DNA of 64,000 nucleotides from Emiliania huxleyi CCMP1516 (Eukaryota > Haptophyta > Isochrysidales > Noelaerhabdaceae). Below are positions 38,728 through 49,086 of the stretch, piece after piece; positions within the stretch are counted from its first letter, which is position 1; every line of letters starts with the position of its first letter. The translations under genes and the position numbers were made by a program. Location: NCBI RefSeq assembly GCF_000372725.1, contig NW_005197877.1:226919-290918 (forward strand), written 5' to 3'. The notes beneath the pieces are model-generated. The model did no database searches. It saw nothing but the letters and a program-made list of their open reading frames with translations, and was not told where the DNA came from.

Positions 38728-40182
38728 ATGTCCACCCCGCCGCGGCGCCGCTCGCGCCTCGCCGCCTCCGCCACCGCCACGCCCTCGCCAGACACGCCGC
38801 CGCCCACCCGCCTCCTCGACCTCCCCACCGACCTTCTCGTGCGCGCCCTCTCTCATTGCGGACCCGCCGACATCGCTCGCGCCGCGGCCGTCTCGCTGCT
38901 CTTCCACGGCTCGCTTGCGGTGGAGGGCATCCGCTTGTGGGCGCAAGAGCGCGGCTTCGAGCTGCCGGCGCAGCCAGAGGACGAGAGCTGTGCCGTGCGA
39001 TGCCTGTGCTACTCGGCGCTGCTGTGCGAGTCCAACCCGCCGGCGAGGGCGGCAGCAGGCCAGTACCACAGCCTCTTCATCGACGGCGAGGGGCGGCTCT
39101 CGTCGTGCGGCTCTGCACCGTCCTACTCTCCAGCCCTGCTGGGTCACGGCGAGGGCGTGACACGGCTCAACACGCCGACCCGCCTCCCCTCGACGCTGGG
39201 TGAGCGCGCTGTGAGCGTGGCAGCTGGAGATGCGCACAGCCTCGCCATCACCGCCGACGGTGCCGCCTGGAGCTGGGGCTTTGGAGGGCAAGGCCGGTTT
39301 TACCCTGTCGACGGTCGGTTGGGCCACGGCAACCAGCAGGCCCAGTGGCAGCCGAAGAAGGTCGAAGCCTTTACTGGGCGGCGCGTCGTCGCTGTCTCGG
39401 CAGGATCCCGCCACAGCCTCGCCCTCACCGCTGACGGCGCCGTTTGGAGCTGGGGCTTTGGTCTCTACGGCCAGCTGGGCCACGGCGACGAGCAGATCCA
39501 GCTGCTGCCGAAGAGTATCGAGGCCTTCGCTGGCCAGCGTGTCGTCGCCGTGTCGGCTGGAGGCGCGCACAGCCTCGCCCTCACCGCCGGCGGCACCGTC
39601 TGGAGCTGGGGTGGTGGAAGCTTTGGCCGGTTGGGCCACGGCGACGAGCAGGGCCAGCTGATGCCCAAGAGGATCGAGGCGTTGGCTGGCCAGCGCGTCG
39701 CCGCTGTGTTGGCTGGCGCCGCGCACAGCCTCGCCCACACCGCTGACGGCGCCGTCTGGAGCTGGGGCTTTGGAGGGAGCGGGCATTTGGGCCACGGCGA
39801 CGGGCAGGCCCAGTGGCAGCCCAAGAAGATCGAGGCCTTTGCTGGCCAGCGCGTCGTCGCTACGTCGGCGGGAGGCAACCACAACCTCGCCCTCACCGCT
39901 GACGGGGCCGTGTGGAGCTGGGGCTATGGAGCCTTTGGCCGGTTGGGCCACGGCGACGAGCAGAACCAGCTGCTGCCCAAGAAGGTCGAGGCCTTTGCTG
40001 ACCGGCGCGTTATTGCCGCCTCGGCAGGAGGCGAACACAGCCTCGCCCTCACCGCCGACAGCGCCGTCTTTACCTGGGGCAAGGGCGGAAGCGGCTGCCT
40101 AGGCCACGGAGAGGACCTGGCGAACCAGCTGCTCCCCAAGAAGGTCGAGGCGTGGCCGCCCAGCACGCCCGCATCCGCTTGA
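38728..40182 (+). CDS. F-box-like / RCC1 seven-repeat protein (copy 2)
   Basis: 484 codons from an ATG, no introns. Paralogue of the 20.8-kb gene, with the same order: basic Ala/Ser N-terminus, F-box-like LLDLPTDLLVRALSHCGPAD, a linker nearly identical to copy 1 (RLWAQERGFELPAQPE), then seven RCC1 repeats (HSLALTADGAVWSWGFGLYG; QLGHGDEQ; PKKIEAFAGQRVVAVSAGG). Repeat 2 carries a six-residue insert (GRFYPVDG). The C-terminus ends KKVEAWPPSTPASA. Likely role as for copy 1: a substrate receptor or binding propeller. Promoter-side sequence contains two dispersed repeats, so it may have been moved or duplicated by recombination between them. Confidence 0.85.
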   Translation: MSTPPRRRSRLAASATATPSPDTPPPTRLLDLPTDLLVRALSHCGPADIARAAAVSLLFHGSLAVEGIRLWAQERGFELPAQPEDESCAVRCLCYSALLCESNPPARAAAGQYHSLFIDGEGRLSSCGSAPSYSPALLGHGEGVTRLNTPTRLPSTLGERAVSVAAGDAHSLAITADGAAWSWGFGGQGRFYPVDGRLGHGNQQAQWQPKKVEAFTGRRVVAVSAGSRHSLALTADGAVWSWGFGLYGQLGHGDEQIQLLPKSIEAFAGQRVVAVSAGGAHSLALTAGGTVWSWGGGSFGRLGHGDEQGQLMPKRIEALAGQRVAAVLAGAAHSLAHTADGAVWSWGFGGSGHLGHGDGQAQWQPKKIEAFAGQRVVATSAGGNHNLALTADGAVWSWGYGAFGRLGHGDEQNQLLPKKVEAFADRRVIAASAGGEHSLALTADSAVFTWGKGGSGCLGHGEDLANQLLPKKVEAWPPSTPASA

Positions 40183-40315
40183 CTACAAACGACTGAATCG
40201 CAAAGATCCTAGCCAGAAGTCTCTGCGCACTTTGCAGGGCCTGACACAACCCGGCGTGTGCGTTGCATGTTCTTGTTTTGCTCTCGGTGTGGTTGCGGCG
40301 TGCTTTCATACGGCT

Positions 40316-41011
40316 TTAGCCTCAGTACTTTTAAATGAGATATACGTGAATGTGTCTCTGTGCCATTTCGGGCCCGGGCTTGTGCGGGTAGACGATAGTC
40401 ACGCTTGCTCATCATACACGAGTAGATGGATCTGCAACCTCGGGGCCGATGTGACCAAGCGCTGAGTAAGGCGTGGTTTTACGCGTCACACGCCACTGGT
40501 CTTCGACAGTCGTGCCGGCAAGTATCGCCGAGCAGTGTCGCTCACACAAGCCGCAGCACAAGTGACTGAGGGCCAGTGAGGGCGAGCCCATCGCTGTCAC
40601 AGCTGTGGCAGCCGCACAGTAGGCTGTGTCAACTGTGCAGAGTGTGTGAGCAGCAGAGGAGCTGCTCTCCAGGCTTCTGTCGCAAAGAGGTGCATGCCAC
40701 CGAAGGCGCTGTCGAGGTTCGCCGAGCGCGGCGCAGGTTGGAGGAAGCCGTCACCGACGAGCGCGTTGGACTTTTCACTCCGGACAAAGACGGGGACACA
40801 GCGGACGGTGCGGGGTGTGTCCCCGTCATAGCGGCGAGGCGCGGGACCGTCTGTGGCGAAGTGGGTCGCTTCCTCCGATTTCCGTCAACCCAGCATCCAC
40901 ACCCTTTAGCCTCAGTACTTTTAAATGATATACGTGAATGTGTCTCTGTGCGATTTCGGGCCCGGGGTTGTGCGTTTTGGCGATTGTCACGCCTGCTTCT
41001 CATACACGGGG
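40316..41011 (+). repeat. Two direct copies of a ~105-bp repeat
   Basis: TTTAGCCTCAGTACTTTTAA begins at 40316 and at 40907 (591 bp apart). The two copies match over about 105 bp, ending in CTCATACACG. A partial third hit (GCACTTTTAAATCATATACG) is at about 41148. No gene is supported between 40183 and 41160. Confidence 0.8.
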
Positions 41012-41160
41012 CCAGTGAGCGGCAAAATCGCGTCTTCTTCGTGCTCCCCTGACTAAGGTGTGAACTGACGCGCCACCCGCCACTCGCCTTCGGCCTTCGG
41101 GGTGGCAAGTATCCCAAATCCGCTAGGTTGGGCGTGCTTTCACAGGAGAGCACTTTTAAA

Positions 41161-43698
41161 TCATATACGCCCCGTCGACCCCCCGCGCCTGAGCAGGGCC
41201 CTGCCCAACCCTGCAACGCTCGCGCACCCACGCAACGCCGCGAGGAACGGCGGGCGCGGCGGCGCCCTCCCGGTGCGTGCCGCGGCGACGCAACCGGCGA
41301 GGCCGCTGTAGCGGACCTTGAAGCCGCTCCGGTTGACCAGCCCGGGCGCGTAATGCGCGTACTTGCCCGAGTTTGTGATGAGCGTGCGCGCCGACTGGAT
41401 GGGCGGGAAGGGTACCACGTCGCCGAGCATGCACCAGCAGGTGTCGTTGATGAACTCCACGCCAAACTCACTCAGCGTGAGTGCGTGTCCCGCGGCCTCC
41501 GCCTGCTCGAGCACGTATCGCCTCTAGGCAGTGTCTAGGAAGTGTGTCTAGGAAGTGCCTAGGAAGTGTCCCGCGGCCTCCGCCTGCTCGAGCACGAACC
41601 GCGACAGGGTCGCGATGACGCGGACGTCGCGGTGTTTCGCGCCGCCGCCGCCGCCGACCATTGCTGCCAGCGACTCGACCTCGGAGAAGGAAAGGTGCGG
41701 GTTGCCGAGAGCGACGAGGTCGACGCCGCTGCAGTCGCCGCCGCCGCTGCCGCCGTCGCCGCCGCCGCCGCCTCCGTCACCGCAATTACCACCGTCGTCG
41801 TGCCCGCCACTGGAAGGCGCCCCGCTGTCAAGGGTCCGCCTGTTCACAGCTCTCAGGCTCGATGATTCACAGCCTCGCGGGCCATTCTTCACCGCGGTCG
41901 AGAGGCCAACCAAGCGGATGCAAAGTGCTCCGGCGACAGCCGCAGCGTCTCGACGCCCTCCCCGCTGCCGGCCGCACCGAGGGCAGTCTGCAAGTCGGCC
42001 GCCTCCGGCGTCACTCCGACGATGTGGAAGAGGGCGGCGGCGCCGGAGGTGCCGAAGGCCGCCGCGAAGGCCTTGAGCTCGTCGCGGGTCGGGCAGAGGT
42101 GGGCGATGCCGGTGAGGGCCGGCACACGGGTCTGCGCGAGGTTGCCGCAGGCGTAGCCGAGGGTCGGCCAAAACGCGTCGGCGGAGGCGGCCGGGAGACC
42201 GGCGGCGACGAGGGCGGACGCGTCGAGCACCTACGCGAAGGCTCCAGGAAAGGTCCCAGGAAAGGTCCAGGAAAGGTCTAGGAAAGGTCTAGGGGAGGGG
42301 CGGACGCGTCGAGCACCAGAGTCGCGTGGCGGTGCTCGTCGAGGTGGGCCCCTGCGGCGGGTGCGCGGCCAACCAGCGCGGCGCAGATGTCCAGGTAGTC
42401 CGCGTACTTGAGCGTGCGGGCGCCGAGCACGGAGTTCGCAAAGACGACGGCGTTGGACTCGCCCCACGCGACGTGCTCACCGAGGCGAGGGGCCGAGGGG
42501 AGGAGGTACGGCGAGCACGTGAAGGAGAGGGAGGCGCCCAGGTCGAGGTATGCCTGGGTTCGGTCACCGTGGGGTAGGGGAGGGTGGGTTCGGGTACTGT
42601 GGGGTAGGGGAGCGAGGCGCCCAGGTCGAGGTACGCCTGGCCGAGCGCCTCGGACGGCTCGCCGAGCGACGCGGGCACGCCCATCGCGCGCCACCGCCGC
42701 CGGTCGACAGAGTTGGAGTTGAGAGTGGTTGGCACCGCCACTCTCCCTCCGAGCGCCACGAGCTCGCGCGCGAAGCGAAGCCCCCCCGGCCCGATGTACG
42801 TGCAGCCGTCGATGTGCGCCTGCGAGATGCGGAGCAGCCTCTCCGCGTCGCAGACTTCGGCAGCGCGCGCCACCACGCGCATCGCCACCCGCGCCGCCCG
42901 CCCCCGCTCGCCCGCCAGCATCGCCCTCTCCTCAGGCTCCAGCTGCAGCGCCGACGCCGCGAGGCGCTCGTCCGCCGTCGAAAACGAGCGGGGTGCGGGC
43001 GGCAACGGCCCGGCGCCGCAGATGACGGTGGAGCCCGCCACCGCTGCGTGCGTGTGCGCCTCGAGGCGGTCGAAGCTGTCCCCGAGCGAGACGATCGGGA
43101 TGGAGTGACCGAAGAGCTGTGAATGCAATCCCTCACGACTCAGACACGGGCGGCCGAGCGGCTGAGGAGCCGCGCACGGTGTCGCGGGGATGCGTGTCTC
43201 GGACGTGTCGTGGACGTGTCGCGGAACGGTAGACGCATCATACGCGCCGCGGCGGTCTTGAAGACTCGCCGAGTCGTGGGATCAGAAGACTCGCCGAGCG
43301 CGTGGGACCAGAGAGCGTGGACGCACAGAGGTGCTGGGAGCAGAGGCGTGGAGCTGGCGGGGCGGGCGAGGAGTGTCTGCGGGCCGCACCTCCTCCGCCA
43401 CGATGACTCCGAGGGAGAGGATGACGTCTGGCGTGCGCAGCAGGAGAGCGGCGGGCGCCACGCCGTTGAGCAGCAGCTCGAGCACCACCTGGCTGCCCGT
43501 GCACGACCCTCGCCCGTTGGGAATCGCGAGCACACGGCCGCACACGCACTCGTTGTGCAGTGGGTGAGTGTGGTCGACGATCACGCCCGTCTGCGGGTCG
43601 CACCCGCCCCAGAAGGAGAGGCCGGTGTCAGCGTACAGCACGCGTCCCTCGGCTGCTCCACCGACGATCTCGCGGCCGACCAACGTCTGCTGTGCCAT
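41161..43698 (-). CDS. Aconitase X (AcnX) with N-terminal swivel domain, six exons
   Basis: Exons (minus strand) 43698-43390, 43116-42637, 42553-42317, 42230-41911, 41728-41584 and 41502-41161 give about 610 residues in frame. Exon 1 is the swivel domain (former DUF126): YADTGLSFWGGCDPQTGVIV, DHTHPLHNE, GRGSCTGSQVVLELL. The rest is the AcnX catalytic domain (former DUF521): ISQAHIDGCTYIGPGG, VPTTLNSNSVD, FTCSPYLLPSAPRLGEHVAW, GESNAVVFANSVLGAR, VDLVALGNPHLSFSEVESL, INDTCWCMLGD and LITNSGKYAHYAPGL. Cys and other cluster ligands are in the expected blocks. Relatives dehydrate mevalonate-5-phosphate or cis-3-hydroxyproline; which applies here is unknown. Introns are 273, 83, 86, 182 and 81 nt. 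The 83-, 86- and 81-nt introns each begin with a duplicate of the exon sequence that follows them. Confidence 0.85.
41485..41596 (-). repeat. Direct-repeat intron in AcnX (31-bp exon duplication)
   Basis: A 31-bp exon string (contains CGCGGCCTCCGCCTGCTCGA) occurs at 41485-41515 and 41566-41596, 81 bp apart. The body between is CTAGGAAGTG-type tandem repeat. Splicing CAG|GC to CAG|GC removes exactly 81 nt. Confidence 0.9.
42212..42317 (-). repeat. Direct-repeat intron in AcnX (20-bp exon duplication)
   Basis: GGGCGGACGCGTCGAGCACC occurs at 42212-42231 and 42298-42317, 86 bp apart. The body is AGGAAAGGTC tandem repeat. Minus-strand splicing CTG|GTGCTC to TAG|GTGCTC removes exactly 86 nt. Confidence 0.9.
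42531..42640 (-). repeat. Direct-repeat intron in AcnX (27-bp exon duplication)
   Basis: GAGGCGCCCAGGTCGAGGTA plus seven more bases occurs at 42531-42557 and 42614-42640 with one mismatch, 83 bp apart. The body is GTGGGGTAGGGGAG repeat. Minus-strand splicing CAG|GCGTAC to CAG|GCATAC removes exactly 83 nt. Confidence 0.9.
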
Positions 43699-43708
43699 CC
43701 GCCTCGCG

Positions 43709-44131
43709 TTAGCTGCGGACAATGGCCAGTTGCTCCTGCGCCGCTGCTGCCTGAGCAGCTGCCTCCTCCGCTGCCTGAGAGAGATGAGGGGTAGGTGGGG
43801 TACGCTGGCGGGTACGTATGGCAGGTACGGCGGGGTATGGCAGGGTACGGCGGGGTATGAGGGGTACGGTGGGATATGGCAGGGTACGGTGGGGCATGTG
43901 GGCTTACTTCAGTTCGACGCCGTGGCGGCGGCGCGCTGCTGCGCCTCGCGGTTGGCGTCGCGGACGGCAATCATGAAGTCCCGCCTCTTCTCAAACCAGA
44001 ACGTCGCCTTTTTGGCGTCGCCCTGCTCAAGCGCCCGCTTCCAAGCCTGCCAGCAGGTGTTCTTGTAGGAGTTCTCCGATGGCGTCATCCAACCGCCGTG
44101 GCCGGCGACGTTCTTGTTGTCAGACGAGACC
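43709..44131 (-). CDS. 3' exons of an unrecognised small gene
   Basis: After an acceptor-like ATAATAG at about 44132, the minus strand reads NKNVAGHGGWMTPSENSYKN, TCWQAWKRALEQGDAKKATF and WFEKRRDFMIAVRDANRE. One frame stops at about 43914. Alternatively a GAG|GC donor joins DANRE to AAEEAAAQAAAAQEQLAIVR, ending at 43709, only 11 bases before the ATG of AcnX on the same strand. The intron between holds GGGTACGGCGGGGTATGGCA-type tandem repeats (about 43795-43905). No family is recognised. Upstream exons were not found in 44132-44560. Confidence 0.45.
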
Positions 44132-44574
44132 TATTATAGGGCAGGGAAGCTGCGGCCAGGATTTCCACCGTGCGCTGCCCTATGGACTCCTGACTGTTCC
44201 CCGGGGCATACACCATACTCCCCCACAGCGCAGACGTTCACCCTCCCACTCACAGCGTCCAAGACCTGTCTTGTGTGTCCTGGACCTGTCTTGCTTTTCT
44301 GCTCGCTTTTATGTCGCTTCGCCTTACCACGCTCTCACCCCTCGATGGCGTTCGCCGCGCTCCATCGCCTCGCGCGCGCGTCCTCTCTGCCGATGGCATC
44401 GTTCACTGACGTTGCGGGCTAGCGCGGGCAGCGCAGCCGTGCCAAATTCCAGAGCGGCGGGGCGCGAGCGGCCTGGTCGGCCTTTTCTTTTATCCACCTT
44501 CTTGGAAAGCGCGTTCTTTCTTTAAATTCTTGGAAAGGCTGCAGCGATCTTTTAAAGCTCTTCCTACAATCGTA

Positions 44575-44641
44575 AAAAGAAAGAAAGAAAACGGACAACC
44601 CAAGGGAGGGATGGGAGGACGGCACGCCGCCACCACACAGG
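44575..44641 (-). repeat. Dispersed element end with (CTTT)n tail, copy 3
   Basis: GAAAGAAAGAAAACGGACAA followed by the GGGAGGGATGGGAGGACGGC core, near identical to 15.04 and 38.52 kb. It ends 37 bases before the ATG of the ankyrin/U-box gene. Confidence 0.75.
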
Positions 44642-44677
44642 GATTCGCAGCCTTTTCTTTTTCTCGCATATTTTCCT

Positions 44678-46792
44678 ATGGGCGGCAACTCCGGAGCTGC
44701 CATCGTTGAGGCAGCGGAGACCGGCAAAGTGGGAAGACTTCCCCAAGCGGTTGGGAATGCGGCTGAGCAAGGCGACGAAGCGGCGCTGCTGGCGTGGCTT
44801 GACAGCGGCGGGCGGGTCAACGCGACTCGCAGGGTAGACGAAGTGAGCGGCGTCACCGCGCTGATGCTTACCGCTAACAGCGGCCACGAGCGGGTAATCG
44901 ACTTGCTGCTGCAGCGCGGCGCGGAGATCGACAAGCAGAGCAACCAAGGCGACACCGCGCTGATGGCCGCCGCCCGCCAAGGCCACGAGCGGGCGGTCGA
45001 GCTGCTGTTGCAGCACGGCGCGAATGCCAACCTGCAGAGCAGCGTCGGCGAAACCGCGCTGATGGAAGCCGCCAGCGACGGCCACGAGCGGGTGGTCGAG
45101 CTGCTGCTTCAGCACGGCGCGGAGATCAACCTGCAGGACAGCGACGGCACCACCGCGCTGATGAGCGCTGCCATGACCGGCCACGAGCGGGTGGTCGAGT
45201 TGATGCTGCGGCACGGCGCTGATGTCAACCTGCAGGACAGCGACGGCACCACCGCGCTGATGTATGCCGCCAGTATCGGCCACGAGCGGGTGGTCGACGT
45301 GCTGTTGCAGCACAGGGCGGAGATGGACTTGCAGAGGAGCGACGGCGCCACCGCGCTGATGCTCGCCGCCGTCTCCGCCCATCCCGCCGTCGTGCTCCGC
45401 CTGCTGCGGGCGGGCGCGGATACAAAGTTGCGCTCTGGGAAGGGCAAGTCCGCGCTGCAGCTGGCCAAGAAGAACGGTCACAGCGCGTGCGTCGAGGCCT
45501 TCCGGCAGCACATCGCGGAGGTGACTGCGGGCCGGCGCGAGGCGGCGGCGGGCGGCGCGGGCGGCGCTTCCTCGGGCGAGGCGGCGGCGGGAGGGAGTGC
45601 GGCGGCCTCTTTCGGCTCGCTGGGCAGCCTTACCGAAGAGGCCGTGGAAGCAGCTCTCCAAGGCGACGAGGCGGCGCTGCTGGCGTGGCTCGACAGCGGC
45701 GGGCGGGTCAACGCGACTTGCTGGGACGGCGATGTGAGCTGCGTCACCGCGCTGATGTACGCCGCCCGCTGCGGCCACGAGCGAATGGTCGAGCTGCTGC
45801 TTCAGCGCGGCGCGGAGATCGACTTGCAGGACAGCATGGGCAACACCGCGCTGCTACTCGCCGCCGCCGACGGCAAGGAGCGGGTGGTCGATCTGCTGCT
45901 TCAGCACGGCGCGGAAATCAACAAGCAGAACAGCTACGGCAGCACCGCGCTGATGCTCGCCGCCCGCCAAGGCCACGAGCGGGTGGTCGACTTGCTGATG
46001 CAGCACGGGGCGGAGATCAACAAGCAGGGCAACGGCGGCTGGAACGCGCTGATGGTCGCCGCCGCCCAAGGCCAGCCCGCCGTCGTGCTCCGCCTGCTGC
46101 GGGCGGGCGCGGACACGGCACTGCGCTCTGAGAACGGCAAGACAGCGCTGCAGTATGCCAAGGAGAGGGGCCACGCCGGGTGCGTGCGCGTCCTCGAGGA
46201 GCATGCGGCGGCGGAGGCGGCGGCCGAGGCAGCGGAGAGGGCGGCGGAGAGGGCGGTGGCAGAGGCGGAGGCGACGCGGCATGCCGAGGCGCTGCTGGCG
46301 GAGGAGGAGGCGGAAAGGGAGGCGGGGGGGCGCGACAGGGAGAGCAAGAAGGGGAAGAAGAAGAAGAAGAAGGGGAAGGGTGGCGGAGGCGGCGCTGGCC
46401 CGTCGCAGGAGCCCGAGGATGAGGCAGCGCTGGCGGCGGCGGAGGAGGCGGAGTTGGCGGCGGCGCTCGAGGAGAGCGCGAGGCTGGGGGAGGAGAGGCG
46501 GGCGCCCGACGAGCAAGCGACGTCCTCTTTGGCTGCTGAGAGGCCGCCCTCGGTGGAGGAGGAGGAGGACCCACCAGCCGACTTCATCTGCCCAATCACG
46601 ACCGAGGTGATGAGCGACCCGGTGATGGCGGCGGACGGGCATGCTTACGAGCGGTCGGCGATCGAGCGCTGGCTCGCGACCAAGTCGACGAGCCCGATGA
46701 CTGGCGGTGAGCTTGAGCATATGGGCCTCTCCCCGCACCACATGCTGCGCCGGATGATCCGAGAGTGGCGAGCGGCGCATCCGGCACGATAG
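44678..46792 (+). CDS. Ankyrin-repeat protein with UIM-like helix and C-terminal U-box
   Basis: 704 codons from an ATG, no introns. Two ankyrin blocks (about residues 60-280, seven repeats; and 345-510, five repeats) are separated by a Gly/Ala linker; each block opens with the same EQGDEAALLAWLDSGGRVNA leader. Then come an Ala/Glu coiled coil, a KKGKKKKKGKGGGGGAGPSQ linker and the UIM-like EEAELAAALEESARL, almost identical in DNA to the 8.7-kb ankyrin-RING gene. The C-terminus (about 630-704) is a U-box: DFICPITTEVMSDPVMAADG, HAYERSAIERWLATKSTSPM. U-box proteins are E2-binding E3 ligases. Likely role: U-box E3 with ankyrin substrate arm. Confidence 0.88.
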   Translation: MGGNSGAAIVEAAETGKVGRLPQAVGNAAEQGDEAALLAWLDSGGRVNATRRVDEVSGVTALMLTANSGHERVIDLLLQRGAEIDKQSNQGDTALMAAARQGHERAVELLLQHGANANLQSSVGETALMEAASDGHERVVELLLQHGAEINLQDSDGTTALMSAAMTGHERVVELMLRHGADVNLQDSDGTTALMYAASIGHERVVDVLLQHRAEMDLQRSDGATALMLAAVSAHPAVVLRLLRAGADTKLRSGKGKSALQLAKKNGHSACVEAFRQHIAEVTAGRREAAAGGAGGASSGEAAAGGSAAASFGSLGSLTEEAVEAALQGDEAALLAWLDSGGRVNATCWDGDVSCVTALMYAARCGHERMVELLLQRGAEIDLQDSMGNTALLLAAADGKERVVDLLLQHGAEINKQNSYGSTALMLAARQGHERVVDLLMQHGAEINKQGNGGWNALMVAAAQGQPAVVLRLLRAGADTALRSENGKTALQYAKERGHAGCVRVLEEHAAAEAAAEAAERAAERAVAEAEATRHAEALLAEEEAEREAGGRDRESKKGKKKKKKGKGGGGGAGPSQEPEDEAALAAAEEAELAAALEESARLGEERRAPDEQATSSLAAERPPSVEEEEDPPADFICPITTEVMSDPVMAADGHAYERSAIERWLATKSTSPMTGGELEHMGLSPHHMLRRMIREWRAAHPAR

Positions 46793-48374
46793 TAGGTCCG
46801 GGAGGTTTTCTCTGGTAGAGCGGAGGTACGAGACGTATGTAGCGGCCCACCTTCGGTTACTGCACTTTTAGCTTACTGGGAGAAAAGGGAGAGGGAGTTG
46901 TGCTCTCTAGGCCCCTAAGGGCCCTACGCGCGGCGTGGTCAAAAGAAAATCGAACTTAGAAAAAAGAATTCACGCATCCAACAGCCGGCGGCGCCCGACA
47001 GGTCATGCAAAATAAATCTGAGAAATATTCGAGGCTGTATCGTCGATGTGCCAAAGTCAGCGCTGCAGAGCTGCGAGAAGCGATGGGCGCGCCTCTAAAC
47101 GCCCATAGCGCCACCGCCTCGCTCGCCCGAGCCGCTCCGACTGGAGGGCGCTGCGCTCGCCCGGCATCGAGCCGGTGCACCCGCCCCCAAACGCGGGTCC
47201 GGACCCCCCTCGTCGCCAGCGGCAGCCGCTGGCTCGACGAGCGGCACCCTCTCGGCCGCCACCTTGGCCCGGCCGCCGCTGTCGCGGCTGTCGGGCTCCG
47301 CGACAGCCGTCTACCACCGACCAGCGGTGGCTGGGCCGCTATTGATGCGGAAGGTGTGGCGACGTAGTTGTCAACTTGTAACCCCGCAGCATGGTTTGAT
47401 AAAAGGCACCGTTCTCGAGTCGGCGAACTCACCATTTTATTTTCGAGTTTAGGTCTCGCGACGGCTATCTCGACCCGGCGCTCGGGATCTGAAGCTACGA
47501 GGCCTGGGTCGGGGCTATCAGTGGGCTACATGCCGCTTGCCGCGGCTCCTAGGTCGACGAAACGCTCGCGCTTCACCCTCCCCCCCTCTGACGATAGGTG
47601 CCTGCGTCGCGCGCTCACCGGCAAAGAAGCACACGGCGGGCGATGGCGGCGCGCGGCGACGCTCCTGATTCAAAGGAAGAGTCGCCCACATACCCACCCT
47701 CACCACAACGCCGTAGGCGGGTCGAGACTGCCCTCCACCCGCTCGCGCTTGCCTCCCCTACCCGACCGGGTCGGCTCCCTGTAGATGGCGCCCGACACAC
47801 CTTCACTGCGGCGCTTCTGCCCGCGACAGCGGCGCCTGTGTGGGCACCCTAGCCGTAGGAGACCAAAAACCCTGAAAATTTTCTTCGCCTGCGGCGGGCA
47901 ATTAATTTCGATACTTTCGCTTTCACAGCTCTTTCACACGACTTTATCCGTCACTCGCTCCTTGTCGAACTTATTCGGCTGGCGGGAGCTCCTGCCTGAG
48001 CGTTGAGTCCAGGCGAGTTGCGAAGGCCACTATCGCTACGCCGAGCCGAGCTGACGCGCCGAGGCGCCGGCCAGTCGCAGCCGTGAGGCATGCCACAGCA
48101 GCAGAGGCACCTCCCACCCATTATTGGGCGGGCACACAGAAGGCCAGGGCAGCACTGGCAAGTGTGCAACGCGCCTCATGTCGGAGAGCGAGCGTGCCTC
48201 GTTCGCCGCTTATGATGTAGAGTTTGTGGTAGAGATTTTCAGTGTACGTCTCTCTCTCAGTGTACGTACTTATAGCTCTCTCTCAGTGTATGTAGCTCTT
48301 ACGTACATTCCCGTAGGAGACTCTGCTGACAGGGTTTGCGATGAGGAGCGACCCGAAGGGTTTCTCGGAGGTAT
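46793..48374. other. Intergenic region
   Basis: No gene is supported. A TTTTAGCTTACTGGGAGAAA repeat at about 46866 matches 26219. ORFs of 120-138 codons at 47.0-47.8 kb are Arg/Pro/Ala-rich and overlap on both strands, without motifs. Confidence 0.45.
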
Positions 48375-48540
48375 TTTAGGTTGTAGATAGAGCGCCTCTA
48401 CATCGCTCAAATTGCACCCGCCTCGTCACGCGGCGGATGTAGAGCTCTACAGCTCTCAGCGCTCCAGAGCGCTCTACATCTCTACAGCTCTACAGCGCTC
48501 TACACTCTCTCTACATCCTCTACACCCTCCCTCAGCCGCC
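48375..48540 (-). repeat. TGTAGAG iteron cluster, copy 2 (inverted)
   Basis: CTCTACA units around CGTCACGCGGCGGATGTAGA, the reverse complement of the 14.2-kb cluster, ending in the same CTGAGGGAGGGTGTAGAGGA boundary read on the minus strand. Confidence 0.75.
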
Positions 48541-48603
48541 AGCCGCCAGCCGCCAGCCGCCAGCCGCCAGCCGCCAGCCGCCAGCCGCCAGCCGCCAGCC
48601 GCC
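48534..48603 (+). repeat. 7-bp tandem repeat CAGCCGC
   Basis: About ten perfect copies of CAGCCGC. Confidence 0.95.
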
Positions 48604-49086
48604 GCGGCGCGCGCGCACGCTGTTTTGCCCCTCGACACGGGCCTCGCCACACGATCGTCCGCCCTCCGCTCCCCGCCGCCGCTCCCGGTGGCGGCAGCGC
48701 CCGGAGGCGGAGCTCGTGCATACACCGTTTTTCTGGCGGCCAGTGTGCTGCGCAAATAGAATTCTTTTTGGGCAGGTCAAGGTGTACGCCTTTGCGGACA
48801 GAAGGTCCGCCCGCAGAGGAAGAAGCGCAACGAAAAATTCTCTTTGCTTCACAAAGGCGTCAAGGCGTGCGCAGAGGTAAGCCCGCCCACTCCTGACGCT
48901 ACGCGCGCTCCACCGAGACGCAGGCTGCCGCGCGCGCGCTGGCGCGTCGGCCGCGCGGACGCCGCCAGCGCGCCTCGCCCGCGCCGCCCCCCCGCACGCC
49001 CACCCCTCCCGAGCCCCTCCCCACTTCCCCCGCCCCCCCCCCCGCGCTGACAGTCCACGCGCCCACCACAGAACACCCGGATCGCG

